Part shown: piece after piece, positions 32,985-41,567 of the stretch
Layout: every line of letters starts with the position of its first letter
Numbering within the stretch: position 1 is the first letter of the stretch
Source of the DNA: Marinagarivorans cellulosilyticus
Lineage (GTDB): Bacteria > Pseudomonadota > Gammaproteobacteria > Pseudomonadales > Cellvibrionaceae
Assembly: GCF_021655555.1 (NCBI RefSeq)
Contig: NZ_AP023086.1
Coordinates: forward strand, 2,510,685 to 2,574,684
Length of the DNA stretch: 64,000 nt
Reading direction: 5' to 3'
Notes under the pieces: model-generated
Told to the model about the DNA's origin: nothing
The model's database searches: none
Seen by the model: only the letters and a program-made list of their open reading frames with translations
Program-made: the position numbers and the translations under genes

Positions 32985-35140
32985 TACGCGGCCATCCTTA
33001 AATCAATGTCCGGCAACTCTGCCCACTTCAAATCCTCGACGACTTTTCTGTTGTTATTCATTTGTTCATACATAAAGCTAAGGCCTTCGGGCAACTCAGA
33101 TTCATCGTTGAACAGTGGCAAGCGTATTTTGTGGAGTTTTCCGCCAAGCCGCGCGAAGGCTTGCCCTTTCGGTAAATCCATCAGGTCTGCTGTCGTAATT
33201 GTTTTGACGTACTGCGATGTAATGCGTTGCTCGTTTCGTGATGTGAAATCAGTCTCGCTATCGGGGTTGGTGTCATCTGTTACGCCAGATACATTCGTTA
33301 GCTGATTGACTTCCACATCGCGGAGCTGACTTGTGAGCAGTTCGGCTGTCGCTTCTTCTTTCACGCGAAGCATGACTAGGCTACCCAAGTTACCAATGAC
33401 CTGGCCGGCTTTCGCATCGTCACCAAAGCGCGCTTTAATGTCGCTGAGTGTTTGCGTGTACACCGTGAGCTGGAAGTTTGCGCCACCACCTTTGTTAGCC
33501 AGTGGAATAAACTCTTTACCCACAAGCTCATTGAACTCATCGGCATGCACGCAGATTTTTCGTTTCTTGATAAGTGAAACCATGTCTTCGGGTAGGCCTT
33601 TAGTTAGCCCGCCTTTATAGATGGAGCCGGCGCGACTGGTCAGGTCTGAGAACATGGAGTTGCCAACGGCTTGGGCGACTTCGGCGTCGCTCAATGCGTC
33701 GAGCCCGACATACACAATGCCGCCGGTGCGAATAATCGAATCCCAATCGAAAATTTTGCGTGGATCATTGGTGTCGGTGTAGTTCGGTGAGAGTAATTCG
33801 GCGGTGGGGCCAGAGGTTAATTTTTCTAGTAGCGGGAATAGGCTGGCGACTAACTTGTCATAGAAGGACTTTTCGTATTCAAACGTTTTAATTAGTGCGT
33901 GCGCAGTGGCGTCCACAAGACCGGATTCTTTGTAGAGTCGTGCTGTCGCCCAAGCTTTGCGATCGCGTGATGCTGACTCTCTTCCTTGTTTAATTTCTGG
34001 GTTGTCTACGATGTTTTGAACCGCGATTCGCCAATCCGCAATATTGCGAGCATTAAGAGTAACTTGCGCTTCGGGCTTATCGAGTAAGTACTCCAGATAT
34101 TCTTTCAGTAGTGGATCAATGTCGGCGCCGTACAGCAGCAAATTATCGTATGTGATTGTTTTGCCCAGGCTCGTTAAGGCTTTTGACATTACATTGACAT
34201 AACGCCACGTAAATTCTCGGAAAGCTGCTGATGCGCCTTCGCCTGGTAATTGGCTCGCAATTCGACTTGCCGGCTCGGTGATTCGACCAAACGTGCCGAC
34301 TGGATTGTATCGTGCTGAAAATTCGGGAAAACCGAGGTGGAAGCAGTAGAATTGATGGAGCCGACCCGCTTTTTTGGCTTCGACATACATGCGTTTTAGA
34401 AGGTCCGCGTCCCCTTTGGGGTCAAACACAATTACGACTTCGTCGTTATGTATATCTTGTGTAACGAGAACTTCCGCAAGTCGGGTCTTTCCGACGCGGG
34501 TCGTCCCAACCACAAACATGTGAGCTACGCGCTCGCCCTGTTTAACGGTGACTATACCCTCTTTTTCCCAGAGTCCGACCGCGTGAATTTCGGGAACCCC
34601 TTCCACATATGGTATTGGCGCGACTGGGTTTGCCCAGCTTTTAATGCTTGTCAGTGCCGCCAATTGCGTTAACAATAACAGCTGCTTAACGCGTTTATTA
34701 ATTCCGGTTTTCGCTACCCAGGCTTCAAACCCTCGGGCTATTTTATAGGCGATCTTACTATTTCGGTCTTTATGATAATCAAACTCGATGCGGTCAACGT
34801 CTGTTCGTCGTTGCGTGTGTCGGGCGCGCCACTCGAACCCTTTTCCTAGGTAGAGTTCCTTTTTCGAGACCGGTATATCACTGCTCGCAATCTCAAATGG
34901 CGGTAGTACGCGCAGCTCATATTGATATTTTAATAAACGACATCCCCAATAGAGCCTATAGATTCCTCTCGCTGAAAATGCGAGGGCGAGTGCCCATGAT
35001 ACGGCCGGTGTGCTGACAGCCCCCAGCAATACAGAGCTGGATAGGACACTCAGAGTTGCGGCCAACAGGTACGCTATGCCCACGGGGATTTCGTGTGCTG
35101 GACGTAATAACTGCTGAATGGGGTATTTGCTCATGCTCAT
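32984..35140 (-). CDS. traD: Type IV coupling protein TraD (SXT/TOL subfamily, TIGR03743)
   Basis: 718-residue inner-membrane ATPase that couples the relaxase-DNA complex to the T4SS. N-terminal helices (about 20-65) are followed by a RecA-like motor with Walker A GTTRVGKT (212-219) and the Walker B-type stretch KICVHADEFNELVG; later TVYTQTLSDIKARFG and QVIGNLGSLVMLRV are typical TraD blocks. First gene of the ~19 kb T4SS operon; divergent from the relaxase locus across an intergenic region with inverted repeats. An ATG at 35134 is an alternative start. Confidence 0.95.
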   Translation of the reverse strand: MSMSKYPIQQLLRPAHEIPVGIAYLLAATLSVLSSSVLLGAVSTPAVSWALALAFSARGIYRLYWGCRLLKYQYELRVLPPFEIASSDIPVSKKELYLGKGFEWRARHTQRRTDVDRIEFDYHKDRNSKIAYKIARGFEAWVAKTGINKRVKQLLLLTQLAALTSIKSWANPVAPIPYVEGVPEIHAVGLWEKEGIVTVKQGERVAHMFVVGTTRVGKTRLAEVLVTQDIHNDEVVIVFDPKGDADLLKRMYVEAKKAGRLHQFYCFHLGFPEFSARYNPVGTFGRITEPASRIASQLPGEGASAAFREFTWRYVNVMSKALTSLGKTITYDNLLLYGADIDPLLKEYLEYLLDKPEAQVTLNARNIADWRIAVQNIVDNPEIKQGRESASRDRKAWATARLYKESGLVDATAHALIKTFEYEKSFYDKLVASLFPLLEKLTSGPTAELLSPNYTDTNDPRKIFDWDSIIRTGGIVYVGLDALSDAEVAQAVGNSMFSDLTSRAGSIYKGGLTKGLPEDMVSLIKKRKICVHADEFNELVGKEFIPLANKGGGANFQLTVYTQTLSDIKARFGDDAKAGQVIGNLGSLVMLRVKEEATAELLTSQLRDVEVNQLTNVSGVTDDTNPDSETDFTSRNEQRITSQYVKTITTADLMDLPKGQAFARLGGKLHKIRLPLFNDESELPEGLSFMYEQMNNNRKVVEDLKWAELPDIDLRMAA

Positions 35141-35186
35141 GACCCGAGATCATAAAGAGCGCAATATTTTGTGCAGCAATCAAACC

Positions 35187-35201
35187 GTACACGGTCTGTA
35201 C
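35187..35201. promoter_or_regulatory. Short inverted repeat upstream of traD (candidate operator)
   Basis: GTACA-CGGTC-TGTAC has perfect 5-bp arms 47 bp upstream of the traD start in the divergent intergenic region, followed by CAATTAAATTGC. It could be an operator controlling the T4SS operon. It is not clearly the same as the TGTATCGTACGATACA element. Confidence 0.4.
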
Positions 35202-35272
35202 AATTAAATTGCTGTAATGAAAGAAAATAGGCTAGATACTAAAGAAAGCTAATGGGCTTACCCTTCGGAAAT

Positions 35273-35312
35273 GGTGGCCTTCAATCCCTAAAAGACGGGA
35301 TTTTTGGCCACC
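35273..35312. repeat. Nested inverted repeat in traD-relaxase intergenic region (candidate oriT)
   Basis: Outer arms GGTGGCC (35273-35279) and GGCCACC (35306-35312) enclose inner arms AATCCC (35283-35288) and GGGATT (35297-35302) around an 8-base loop. The region on its right (35313-35430) is purine-rich and A-rich with repeated GTTAA and GGGCTTTT words. A strong hairpin next to an A-rich tract, between coupling-protein and relaxase genes, is where an oriT is expected. The nick site is not identified. A terminator function is less likely because no T tract follows. Confidence 0.5.
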
Positions 35313-35435
35313 AGCAAAAAGGTTAACAGTTAATGGGTTTTTAAGAGTTAATAAAAAACATAATGGGGAAAGGGCTTTTAAGGGAAAAAGGCTAAACCCC
35401 AAAAAAGCTAAATTCAAAAGCAAAAAGGTACTCAC

Positions 35436-35834
35436 ATGTCCGATTTCAATGCATCACTCACTACCGTTCTCGATAAATTGCAAAAGGGTTGTTGGCAAGA
35501 ACCCCTTCAAAATCTTGCCAATAATTTCGATCACTATCCCACGCCAGAGTTCGATATACGCGAAGAGCTTCTCAGCATGCTCTGGGGTTTTACTGAGGCT
35601 CACGAGGCTGATCCTCAAATTCCGCTTTCAACTTTCGTGGCGATTCGTTTACCCAAATTAACGTCTTGGACATTACGTGCCACCAATATTGCAGGAGATC
35701 AGCACAAAACATGGGACCCGCTCAGTCAGCCGTTCATTGAATTTAAAGACAGCTCAACACATACAACCCAAGCTACTTCCGCTCACCCCGCTGAAGATAT
35801 TATTAAGCGCTGGTCTCGCGACAACCTAAAATAA
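35436..35834 (+). CDS. Hypothetical protein upstream of relaxase (132 aa)
   Basis: Soluble 132-residue protein starting MSDFNASLTTVLDKLQKGC, with AAGG upstream. No recognised domain. It precedes the relaxase by 11 bp on the same strand, so cotranscription is very likely. An accessory role in relaxosome formation is an inference from position only. Confidence 0.65.
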   Translation: MSDFNASLTTVLDKLQKGCWQEPLQNLANNFDHYPTPEFDIREELLSMLWGFTEAHEADPQIPLSTFVAIRLPKLTSWTLRATNIAGDQHKTWDPLSQPFIEFKDSSTHTTQATSAHPAEDIIKRWSRDNLK

Positions 35835-35845
35835 GCGAGCTCCCT

Positions 35846-38035
35846 TTGACACTTGATATATCGGCATTACCGATTCTCAAATACGCTGATCTTTGCCAGC
35901 GGTTATCGATCAATCCTGAGCTACATGAGTGGCGCTCATTAGTTGGACTCGATTCGAATGTTTTTGATCACTTAATTAAAGCGGCATTCTCTCAGTATGC
36001 TGAATCCATCCAGCTAGCCCCAGCTTCTGAGTCTCACCACCATTGTGGCCCTGGTGGCTTGTTAACCCATACTTATGAGGTCATCACACTAGCCCTCAAA
36101 ATGCGATCCGGAATTAAATTACCGATCGGGGCCAGCATTAGTGAGATTGAGCATAAGCAGCACCTTTGGACTTATGGTGTTTTTGCCGGCTGCCTTCTTC
36201 ACGATATCGGCAAGTTACTCACCTCGATACGCATTCAGCTTAACCTCGAAAATGGCACTCAACGCTGGTGGACTCCGCACGATAAAGCGTTGACGGCATT
36301 TACAGATGCGAAGTCTTACAGCATCAAATTTGTGAAGGTTCAGTACCACATGCACACCTACATTGGCCCAACGCTATTTGATATTTTGCCGCGTATGGCG
36401 CGGGCTTGGTTGGCGAATGAAGCAGAGCTCATGAAGCAGATTTGCGCGCATCTGCGCGGTGATCGCTATGAGTCTGGCATTATTGGTGACCTCGCTGAGC
36501 GTGCAGATATGGAGTCCACGCGTGCGAACTTACAGCTTCCTATGCCAAGCAAGCGCTTTAGTCGTGCTTTACCGCTTATCGATCGTTATTTGGGTTTTAT
36601 TCGCGACTGGGTCGCCGATGGTTCAATTCGCATGAATGTGAATGGTGGAATGGGTTGGTGTGATCAGGAAGGTCATATCTATTTTGTGTGCCGCTCGCTT
36701 GCGGAAAAAATCATTAGCAAGTGTGACGAATTGGGGATAAATGATACTCCGCGTGAAGTGGTAAGGATTTATGACATCCTCCAAGAGCATGGCTACGCCT
36801 TGCCAACATCGGATGGCAAGGCGGTATGGACGATTACAGCTGTTGGCAGTGATTTTAGGCACGCATTTACATGCCTAAAATTTGAAGCGCGGAGGCTTAC
36901 TGTGCCGACCCGTCCAATTAAACCGTTTTCGGGTGAAATACTGATAGGCAAAATTCCTCCACCGGTCAAACCGGCAGAGGTTGCACCAGCAACTGAAAAT
37001 GAAAATATAGCGGCCAGCGGAGCTGAAAATAAACAAGCCGCGCAGAGCGCGGATGAAGCTGTAGGCACAGATAAAATCAGCGAGGACGCTGAAAATAAAA
37101 CATCATCGGCAGAAAATAGTAATGCGGCTTCAGGCCGCAGTGAAGCTGTAGGCACGGAAGCTGAAAAAGAAACACAAGAAACTGCCATTGAACCTGAAAC
37201 AATGGCAGAAGAAGCTGCACCTGCAGCTGACGAAAAAGACAATCCCCCCCCCAAACCAAGCTTGGTATTCGCTGCAGCGAATAAGCGGCGTCAGCCGCCC
37301 GAGCCAGAGGCTGAAAGAAAAGCCGAAGGCAAGAAACCACCTGAAGCTGCTCCTGCAGCTGAAAAGAAAATATTAGAAGCTGCAAGCAATGAAGCTGAGC
37401 CAGAGGTGGTAGAAACTGCGAGTGATACTGTAAATGAGGTTTCAGAAGTTGTTACGAAGCCGACGGAAGAGCAGTTGGAACTTGAGGTAATGGACTCCGT
37501 TGGGCAAGCGCCGACGACTGAAGCAAAACTGTTTTCAGAGCAAAAAGACGTGGAGGCACCGCAAGGTAAGGCTGAGGGAAGTGATGTTATTAGCTCAGTT
37601 GTTGATCGTTCACGTGATGGGCACGCTGTTTACCAAGGTTTAGATTCGAGTGACCCACAAATAGCTAGCAAATTCGTGAATTGGCTTCGAACGAATTTAA
37701 TTGAAAAGACAATCATCATTAATGATGTTAAGGCGGTAGTGCATATTGTCCCTGAGGGCGTGTTTATTTTGGCTCCATCGGTTTTCAAGATGTTTTGCAC
37801 CAAGCATGGATTGCCTGAGGACGCCCACGCGAAAATTAGTAAAAAGTTTGATCGCAAGAGTTACCACATTAAGGCTGATAAGGGATTAAATATCCATGCG
37901 TACTGGGTGGTGGGTAAGTCACGACACTCAAAGATACAGGGGCGGCTAATACCTTTCTCTGTAATATATGGTGATGACTACCCCATCCCAAAGCCTAATA
38001 CATTCATTTACAAAACAATTCCACAAAGCACTTAA
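35846..38035 (+). CDS. traI: MOB-H family relaxase (TraI_2 domain, PFGI-1 class)
   Basis: 729 residues. It nicks oriT and pilots the DNA strand in conjugation. The N-terminal TraI_2 domain holds the MOB-H signature PASESHHHCGPGG (59-71) with the three His (64-66), then His75, and an HD pair in LLHDIGK (His119-Asp120). A long Glu/Ala-rich, low-complexity linker spans about 365-590. The C-terminal TraI_2_C domain (about 605-729) is recognisable by FVNWLRTNLIEKTIIINDVKAVVHIVPEGVFILAPSVF. The start appears to be TTG at 35846 with only a weak ribosome binding site; no ATG fits without losing conserved sequence. Confidence 0.93.
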   Translation: MTLDISALPILKYADLCQRLSINPELHEWRSLVGLDSNVFDHLIKAAFSQYAESIQLAPASESHHHCGPGGLLTHTYEVITLALKMRSGIKLPIGASISEIEHKQHLWTYGVFAGCLLHDIGKLLTSIRIQLNLENGTQRWWTPHDKALTAFTDAKSYSIKFVKVQYHMHTYIGPTLFDILPRMARAWLANEAELMKQICAHLRGDRYESGIIGDLAERADMESTRANLQLPMPSKRFSRALPLIDRYLGFIRDWVADGSIRMNVNGGMGWCDQEGHIYFVCRSLAEKIISKCDELGINDTPREVVRIYDILQEHGYALPTSDGKAVWTITAVGSDFRHAFTCLKFEARRLTVPTRPIKPFSGEILIGKIPPPVKPAEVAPATENENIAASGAENKQAAQSADEAVGTDKISEDAENKTSSAENSNAASGRSEAVGTEAEKETQETAIEPETMAEEAAPAADEKDNPPPKPSLVFAAANKRRQPPEPEAERKAEGKKPPEAAPAAEKKILEAASNEAEPEVVETASDTVNEVSEVVTKPTEEQLELEVMDSVGQAPTTEAKLFSEQKDVEAPQGKAEGSDVISSVVDRSRDGHAVYQGLDSSDPQIASKFVNWLRTNLIEKTIIINDVKAVVHIVPEGVFILAPSVFKMFCTKHGLPEDAHAKISKKFDRKSYHIKADKGLNIHAYWVVGKSRHSKIQGRLIPFSVIYGDDYPIPKPNTFIYKTIPQST

Positions 38036-38151
38036 TGCATACAAAGAATTCATGGCAAAATATCCCTAGCTCATGACTCGATGCAATAGGACACTGACGT
38101 CATTAACGTTGCATTTGAGGAGGTTTGTGAGCAAGTAAAAGGGGTATTAAT

Positions 38152-39099
38152 ATGTATTTTGAAGAGCTTGCAGCTGAATACTGCGATTTAAACGTATTCA
38201 ATGAAGAAACACGCATTACCATAATCCGAATTGGGCGATTGTTTGATATCAGGGCGATGTGCTCAGTTGAGGAATACTCGGTTCGTGATATTGCTCAATT
38301 TAAGCGGATCACATTGGCTAACGCTAAAACCGTGACATATAACGGTTATTTGCGTTATCTGCGCATTATTGGCGACTATGCCGTCGCGCAAGGCTATGCC
38401 GAGAGTAACCATTTCCGTACTGTTAAGACCGGACCGGTGCCCGCCGGTGTATCCAAATCTTTGTCAGATAACGACCTTTGGCAGCTCCTTAGTCATCTAG
38501 ATGATAATAAGCAGCGGTATGACCCTGTGTGGTTTTGGCTCGCGGTTATTAAGACCTTATATTTCACTGGCATGAGGCGCCGACAGCTCGTCAGTCTCCG
38601 TGTAAGTGACCTTGATTTTGAACTTATGGTTATCAAGCTATCTCATCAAGGCTCTAAGACGTATCGGGAGTGGTCAATACCAATGCATTCAGTCTTAGTG
38701 GGCGTGTTTCAGGAAGTGATGACGAAATCCTCATCAGTCTTGGATCGCCCCCTTGCTCCAAGCGATCCTCTTTTTAACGTGTGCTGGCACAACGGCCGCT
38801 ATAAGCCGTGTGAGCAAGTGGCGGGGCAAATGAGAGCCCGAGCGATCACGGATTTCTTTAAGAGAGTTAATAAAAATACTGGGTTGAACATCGGTGCGCA
38901 CAAGTTTCGGCATACTGTCGCTACGCGACTGTGCAATCCCGCCGAAGGTGCGCCTGATATTTTTGCTGTACAGCAGATATTGGGACACACAATGATTTCG
39001 ACGACGCGTCGGTATGTTTCGATGTCATCGGGGCGTTTAACAAAGGTTCTGGGGGAAATGAATTTACCAAATTTAGCTCAGAAGGTCTTGACGCGCTAA
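38152..39099 (+). CDS. int: Tyrosine recombinase/integrase at the ICE right end
   Basis: 315 residues with N-terminal SAM-like domain (about 1-90) and catalytic domain. Visible residues are Arg142 in TGMRRRQL, His250 and Arg253 in HKFRHTVATRL, His279 in ILGHTMISTTRRY and nucleophile Tyr288. The size and layout are XerC/D-like rather than large ICE P4-type. It ends 102 bp before the 3' end of ffs and reads toward it, so it is the probable ICE integrase with attR at or beside ffs. It is unrelated in sequence to the TnpS-type enzyme at the left. Confidence 0.9.
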   Translation: MYFEELAAEYCDLNVFNEETRITIIRIGRLFDIRAMCSVEEYSVRDIAQFKRITLANAKTVTYNGYLRYLRIIGDYAVAQGYAESNHFRTVKTGPVPAGVSKSLSDNDLWQLLSHLDDNKQRYDPVWFWLAVIKTLYFTGMRRRQLVSLRVSDLDFELMVIKLSHQGSKTYREWSIPMHSVLVGVFQEVMTKSSSVLDRPLAPSDPLFNVCWHNGRYKPCEQVAGQMRARAITDFFKRVNKNTGLNIGAHKFRHTVATRLCNPAEGAPDIFAVQQILGHTMISTTRRYVSMSSGRLTKVLGEMNLPNLAQKVLTR

Positions 39100-39201
39100 A
39101 AAATGGAAACCATTATAGGGGAGTGTCGATCATAAGATCGGCCAGCCATAACAAAACTAAACGAGCGTGAGAAAAAAGACCTAATTTCCTAAGCTATTTT
39201 G

Positions 39202-39307
39202 GGTGGCAACTCCAGCGCATCTTAGCACACGACAAAACTGTTACCGTTGCTCCCTTCCGGGCCTGGCGGAGTTCACAGCGAGTCGTTGCAAAGAGACCGG
39301 AGTCACC
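39202..39307 (-). ncRNA. ffs: 4.5S/SRP RNA (small bacterial type)
   Basis: On the minus strand the conserved SRP domain IV apical region reads CAGGCCCGGAAGGGAGCAAC (39246-39265), with the invariant CCGGAAGG tetraloop-type core. The ends pair (GGTGACTCC with GGAGTTGCCACC), giving a ~106-nt hairpin RNA. It binds Ffh to target nascent membrane proteins. Its 3' end faces the ICE integrase and is the likely insertion site. A tRNA-Met gene lies just upstream on the same strand. Confidence 0.93.
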
Positions 39308-39344
39308 ATAGTAGCAACTTCAAAATTACAGCCTTAAAACATGA

Positions 39345-39421
39345 TGGTGGCTAGGGGGAGACTTGAACTCCCGACCCCAGCATTATGAGTGCTGTGCTCT
39401 AACCAACTGAGCTACCTAGCC
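39345..39421 (-). tRNA. tRNA-Met (CAU), elongator type, CCA encoded
   Basis: 77 nt on the minus strand. Acceptor stem GGCTAGG/CCTAGCC, D-loop AGCTCAGTTGGTTAGAGC, anticodon loop CTCATAA with anticodon CAT, T-loop GTTCAAGTC, discriminator A and encoded CCA. The closed G-C first acceptor pair and similarity to E. coli metT indicate the elongator rather than the initiator tRNA. Confidence 0.95.
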
Positions 39422-39676
39422 ATCAAGTTCTTCATCGGGTTGACCCCGCGAAGGGCGCACATTTTCACTACTTGGTTATGTAAAGTCAAGCGCCAGCTCT
39501 TAAAAATACGCAAAATAGTTTTGGAGGCTAAGTTGTTCTTTTTGGTATCACTTTCGCAGACTTGCTCTGTGGCGATTTCCCTTCACATTAGGGCGTTAAT
39601 GGGCTATGGACAAGTCTCCCTTCATTACGGTAAATCTGGTAATATTGCGCCCCTTTTAGGTGAAGGTGGTTTAACC

Positions 39677-40300
39677 ATGGCGCGCACAGTACGAGTGAAA
39701 ATCTGCGGTATTACCTCGGTTGCCGATGCGCAAGTGGTTTGTGATGCAGGAGCGCAGGCGTTAGGGATTGTGTTTTACCCGCCAAGTCCGCGTTATGTGG
39801 CTGACCTAGCGGTTGCGCGCGACATTGCGCAGGCGGCCGGGCCATTTGTATCGGTAGTGGGTCTTTTTGTAAATCCAGATCCTAAGTACATAGAGCAAGT
39901 ATTGCGAGAAGTGCCATTAAATTTACTGCAGTTTCACGGTGATGAAACGCCTGAAACTTGCGAGCGTTACGCCCGTCCATATATTAAAGCGCTACGTATG
40001 AAACCCGAAACCGATATTGCAGGGCTTGCCAATCAATATGTTGGTGCGCGAGGCATACTGCTGGATGCATACCGTAAAGGGGTGCCTGGCGGGACGGGGG
40101 AAACGTTCGATTGGAACGCTATTCCTCGGGATATTGTAAAGCCGTTGATATTGGCGGGCGGCTTGGCCCCTGCGAATGTGGCTGATGCGATTGCGAGTGT
40201 CGCGCCTTGGGCAGTCGATGTGAGCGGCGGTGTAGAAGCCAGCCCCGGCAAAAAAGACGAAAGCCTAATCAAACAATTTATGGCGAATGTCGCTAACTAA
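39677..40300 (+). CDS. trpF: Phosphoribosylanthranilate isomerase TrpF
   Basis: 207 residues, third step of tryptophan synthesis from chorismate (PRA to CdRP). TIM-barrel with the conserved start VKICGIT, the block GIVFYPPSPRYV and phosphate-binding C-terminal LILAGGLAPANV...VDVSGGVE. ATG 39677 follows AAGGTGG. It leads the trpF-trpB-trpA-accD-folC cluster common in gammaproteobacteria outside the enterics. Confidence 0.97.
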   Translation: MARTVRVKICGITSVADAQVVCDAGAQALGIVFYPPSPRYVADLAVARDIAQAAGPFVSVVGLFVNPDPKYIEQVLREVPLNLLQFHGDETPETCERYARPYIKALRMKPETDIAGLANQYVGARGILLDAYRKGVPGGTGETFDWNAIPRDIVKPLILAGGLAPANVADAIASVAPWAVDVSGGVEASPGKKDESLIKQFMANVAN

Positions 40301-40345
40301 ATATTGTGTGCTTTGCACCCTAAGCACACCCAATTGAGGGATACC

Positions 40346-41566
40346 GTGAGTATTATTGAGCAACCCACAGATTTTAATCAGCTGCCTGATGCGAAGGGCC
40401 ACTTCGGTCAGTTTGGCGGGCGTTTTGTTTCTGAAACGTTGATCCATGCTCTAGACGAGCTTAGCGAAATGTATAACCGCTTAAAGGATGACGAGGAGTT
40501 CTGCCGAGAATTCGATCATGACTTGGCTCATTACGTTGGGCGTCCGTCGCCGTTATATTTTGCTGAGCGTTGGACAAAAAAAATTGGTGGTGCGCAACTG
40601 TTTTTAAAGCGTGAAGACCTTAATCACACGGGTGCGCACAAGGTTAATAACACCATTGGGCAAGCGTTGTTGGCAAAGCATTCGGGCAAAAAGCGCGTTA
40701 TTGCCGAAACCGGTGCTGGCCAGCACGGGGTGGCAACAGCGACGGTAGCAGCACGTTTAGGTTTGGAGTGCGTGGTGTACATGGGGGCAGAGGATGTTAA
40801 GCGTCAGTCTCTTAATGTTTATCGTATGAAACTTTTAGGTGCCACTGTGGTGCCGGTTGAGTCTGGCTCTAAAACCTTAAAAGACGCCATGAATGAAGCC
40901 ATGCGCGACTGGGTTACGAATGTTGACGATACCTTTTATATTATCGGTACTGCTGCGGGGCCACACCCATACCCGCAGTTAGTGCGTGACTTTCAATGCG
41001 TTATTGGGCGCGAGGCCCGTCAGCAATGCCTAGCGCAAACGGGGCGTTTACCGAATGCCTTAGTTGCTTGTGTGGGTGGTGGCTCTAATGCTATTGGTTT
41101 ATTTCACCCGTTTTTGAATGATAAAGACGTTGCAATGTATGGCGTAGAAGCTGGTGGTCACGGCGTTGAAACGGGTAAGCATGCAGCCCCGTTAAACGAT
41201 GGCGTGCCGGGAGTTTTGCACGGTAACCGCACCTATTTAATGGAAGACGAAAACGGCCAAATTATTGAAACTCACTCAATATCGGCAGGCTTAGATTACC
41301 CAGGCGTGGGCCCAGAGCACGCATGGTTAAAAGATGTGGGGCGCGTAAGCTATGTTCCCATTAACGATGATGAAGCCATGAACGGTTTTCGCAGCCTAAC
41401 GCGGGTAGAGGGCATTATGCCTGCACTGGAATCGTCACACGCTATTGCTTATGCCGAAAAGCTCGCCGGCGAACTGAGCAAAGACGACATTATTATTGTT
41501 AACCTTTCTGGGCGTGGTGATAAAGATATTCTGACCGTTGCCGAAATTGATGGAATTAAGGTTTAA
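40346..41566 (+). CDS. trpB: Tryptophan synthase beta subunit TrpB
   Basis: 406 residues using GTG at 40346 with GAGGG upstream. PLP enzyme condensing indole with serine. It has the PLP-lysine region HTGAHKVNNTIGQALL, the phosphate-binding CVGGGSNAIGLF, and FGQFGGRFVSETL at the N-terminus, all typical of TrpB1. It forms an alpha2beta2 complex with the adjacent TrpA. Confidence 0.97.
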   Translation: MSIIEQPTDFNQLPDAKGHFGQFGGRFVSETLIHALDELSEMYNRLKDDEEFCREFDHDLAHYVGRPSPLYFAERWTKKIGGAQLFLKREDLNHTGAHKVNNTIGQALLAKHSGKKRVIAETGAGQHGVATATVAARLGLECVVYMGAEDVKRQSLNVYRMKLLGATVVPVESGSKTLKDAMNEAMRDWVTNVDDTFYIIGTAAGPHPYPQLVRDFQCVIGREARQQCLAQTGRLPNALVACVGGGSNAIGLFHPFLNDKDVAMYGVEAGGHGVETGKHAAPLNDGVPGVLHGNRTYLMEDENGQIIETHSISAGLDYPGVGPEHAWLKDVGRVSYVPINDDEAMNGFRSLTRVEGIMPALESSHAIAYAEKLAGELSKDDIIIVNLSGRGDKDILTVAEIDGIKV

Positions 41567-41567
41567 G

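Larger units (their letters stand above)
1..39201. mobile_element. Integrative conjugative element (MPF-G T4SS, MOB-H relaxase), right end at ffs
   Basis: The stretch carries a complete-looking conjugation apparatus (TraD coupling protein, PFGI-1-class T4SS operon, MOB-H relaxase), a tyrosine integrase at the right edge pointing at ffs, and cargo including mercury resistance. Ordinary chromosomal genes begin immediately after ffs and tRNA-Met. The right boundary is inferred from the integrase ending at 39099 and ffs starting at 39202 (3' end, minus strand). I found no second copy of the ffs 3' end inside the window, so the left end is probably before base 1. Usual PFGI-1 partners such as ParB, TopB and PilL are not seen here and may lie further left. 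Confidence 0.8.

Noticed and set aside
39389..39676. Upstream extension of the trpF frame through the tRNA-Met gene
   Set aside because: It overlaps a tRNA on the other strand, has no family similarity, and trpF has a normal start with ribosome binding site at 39677.
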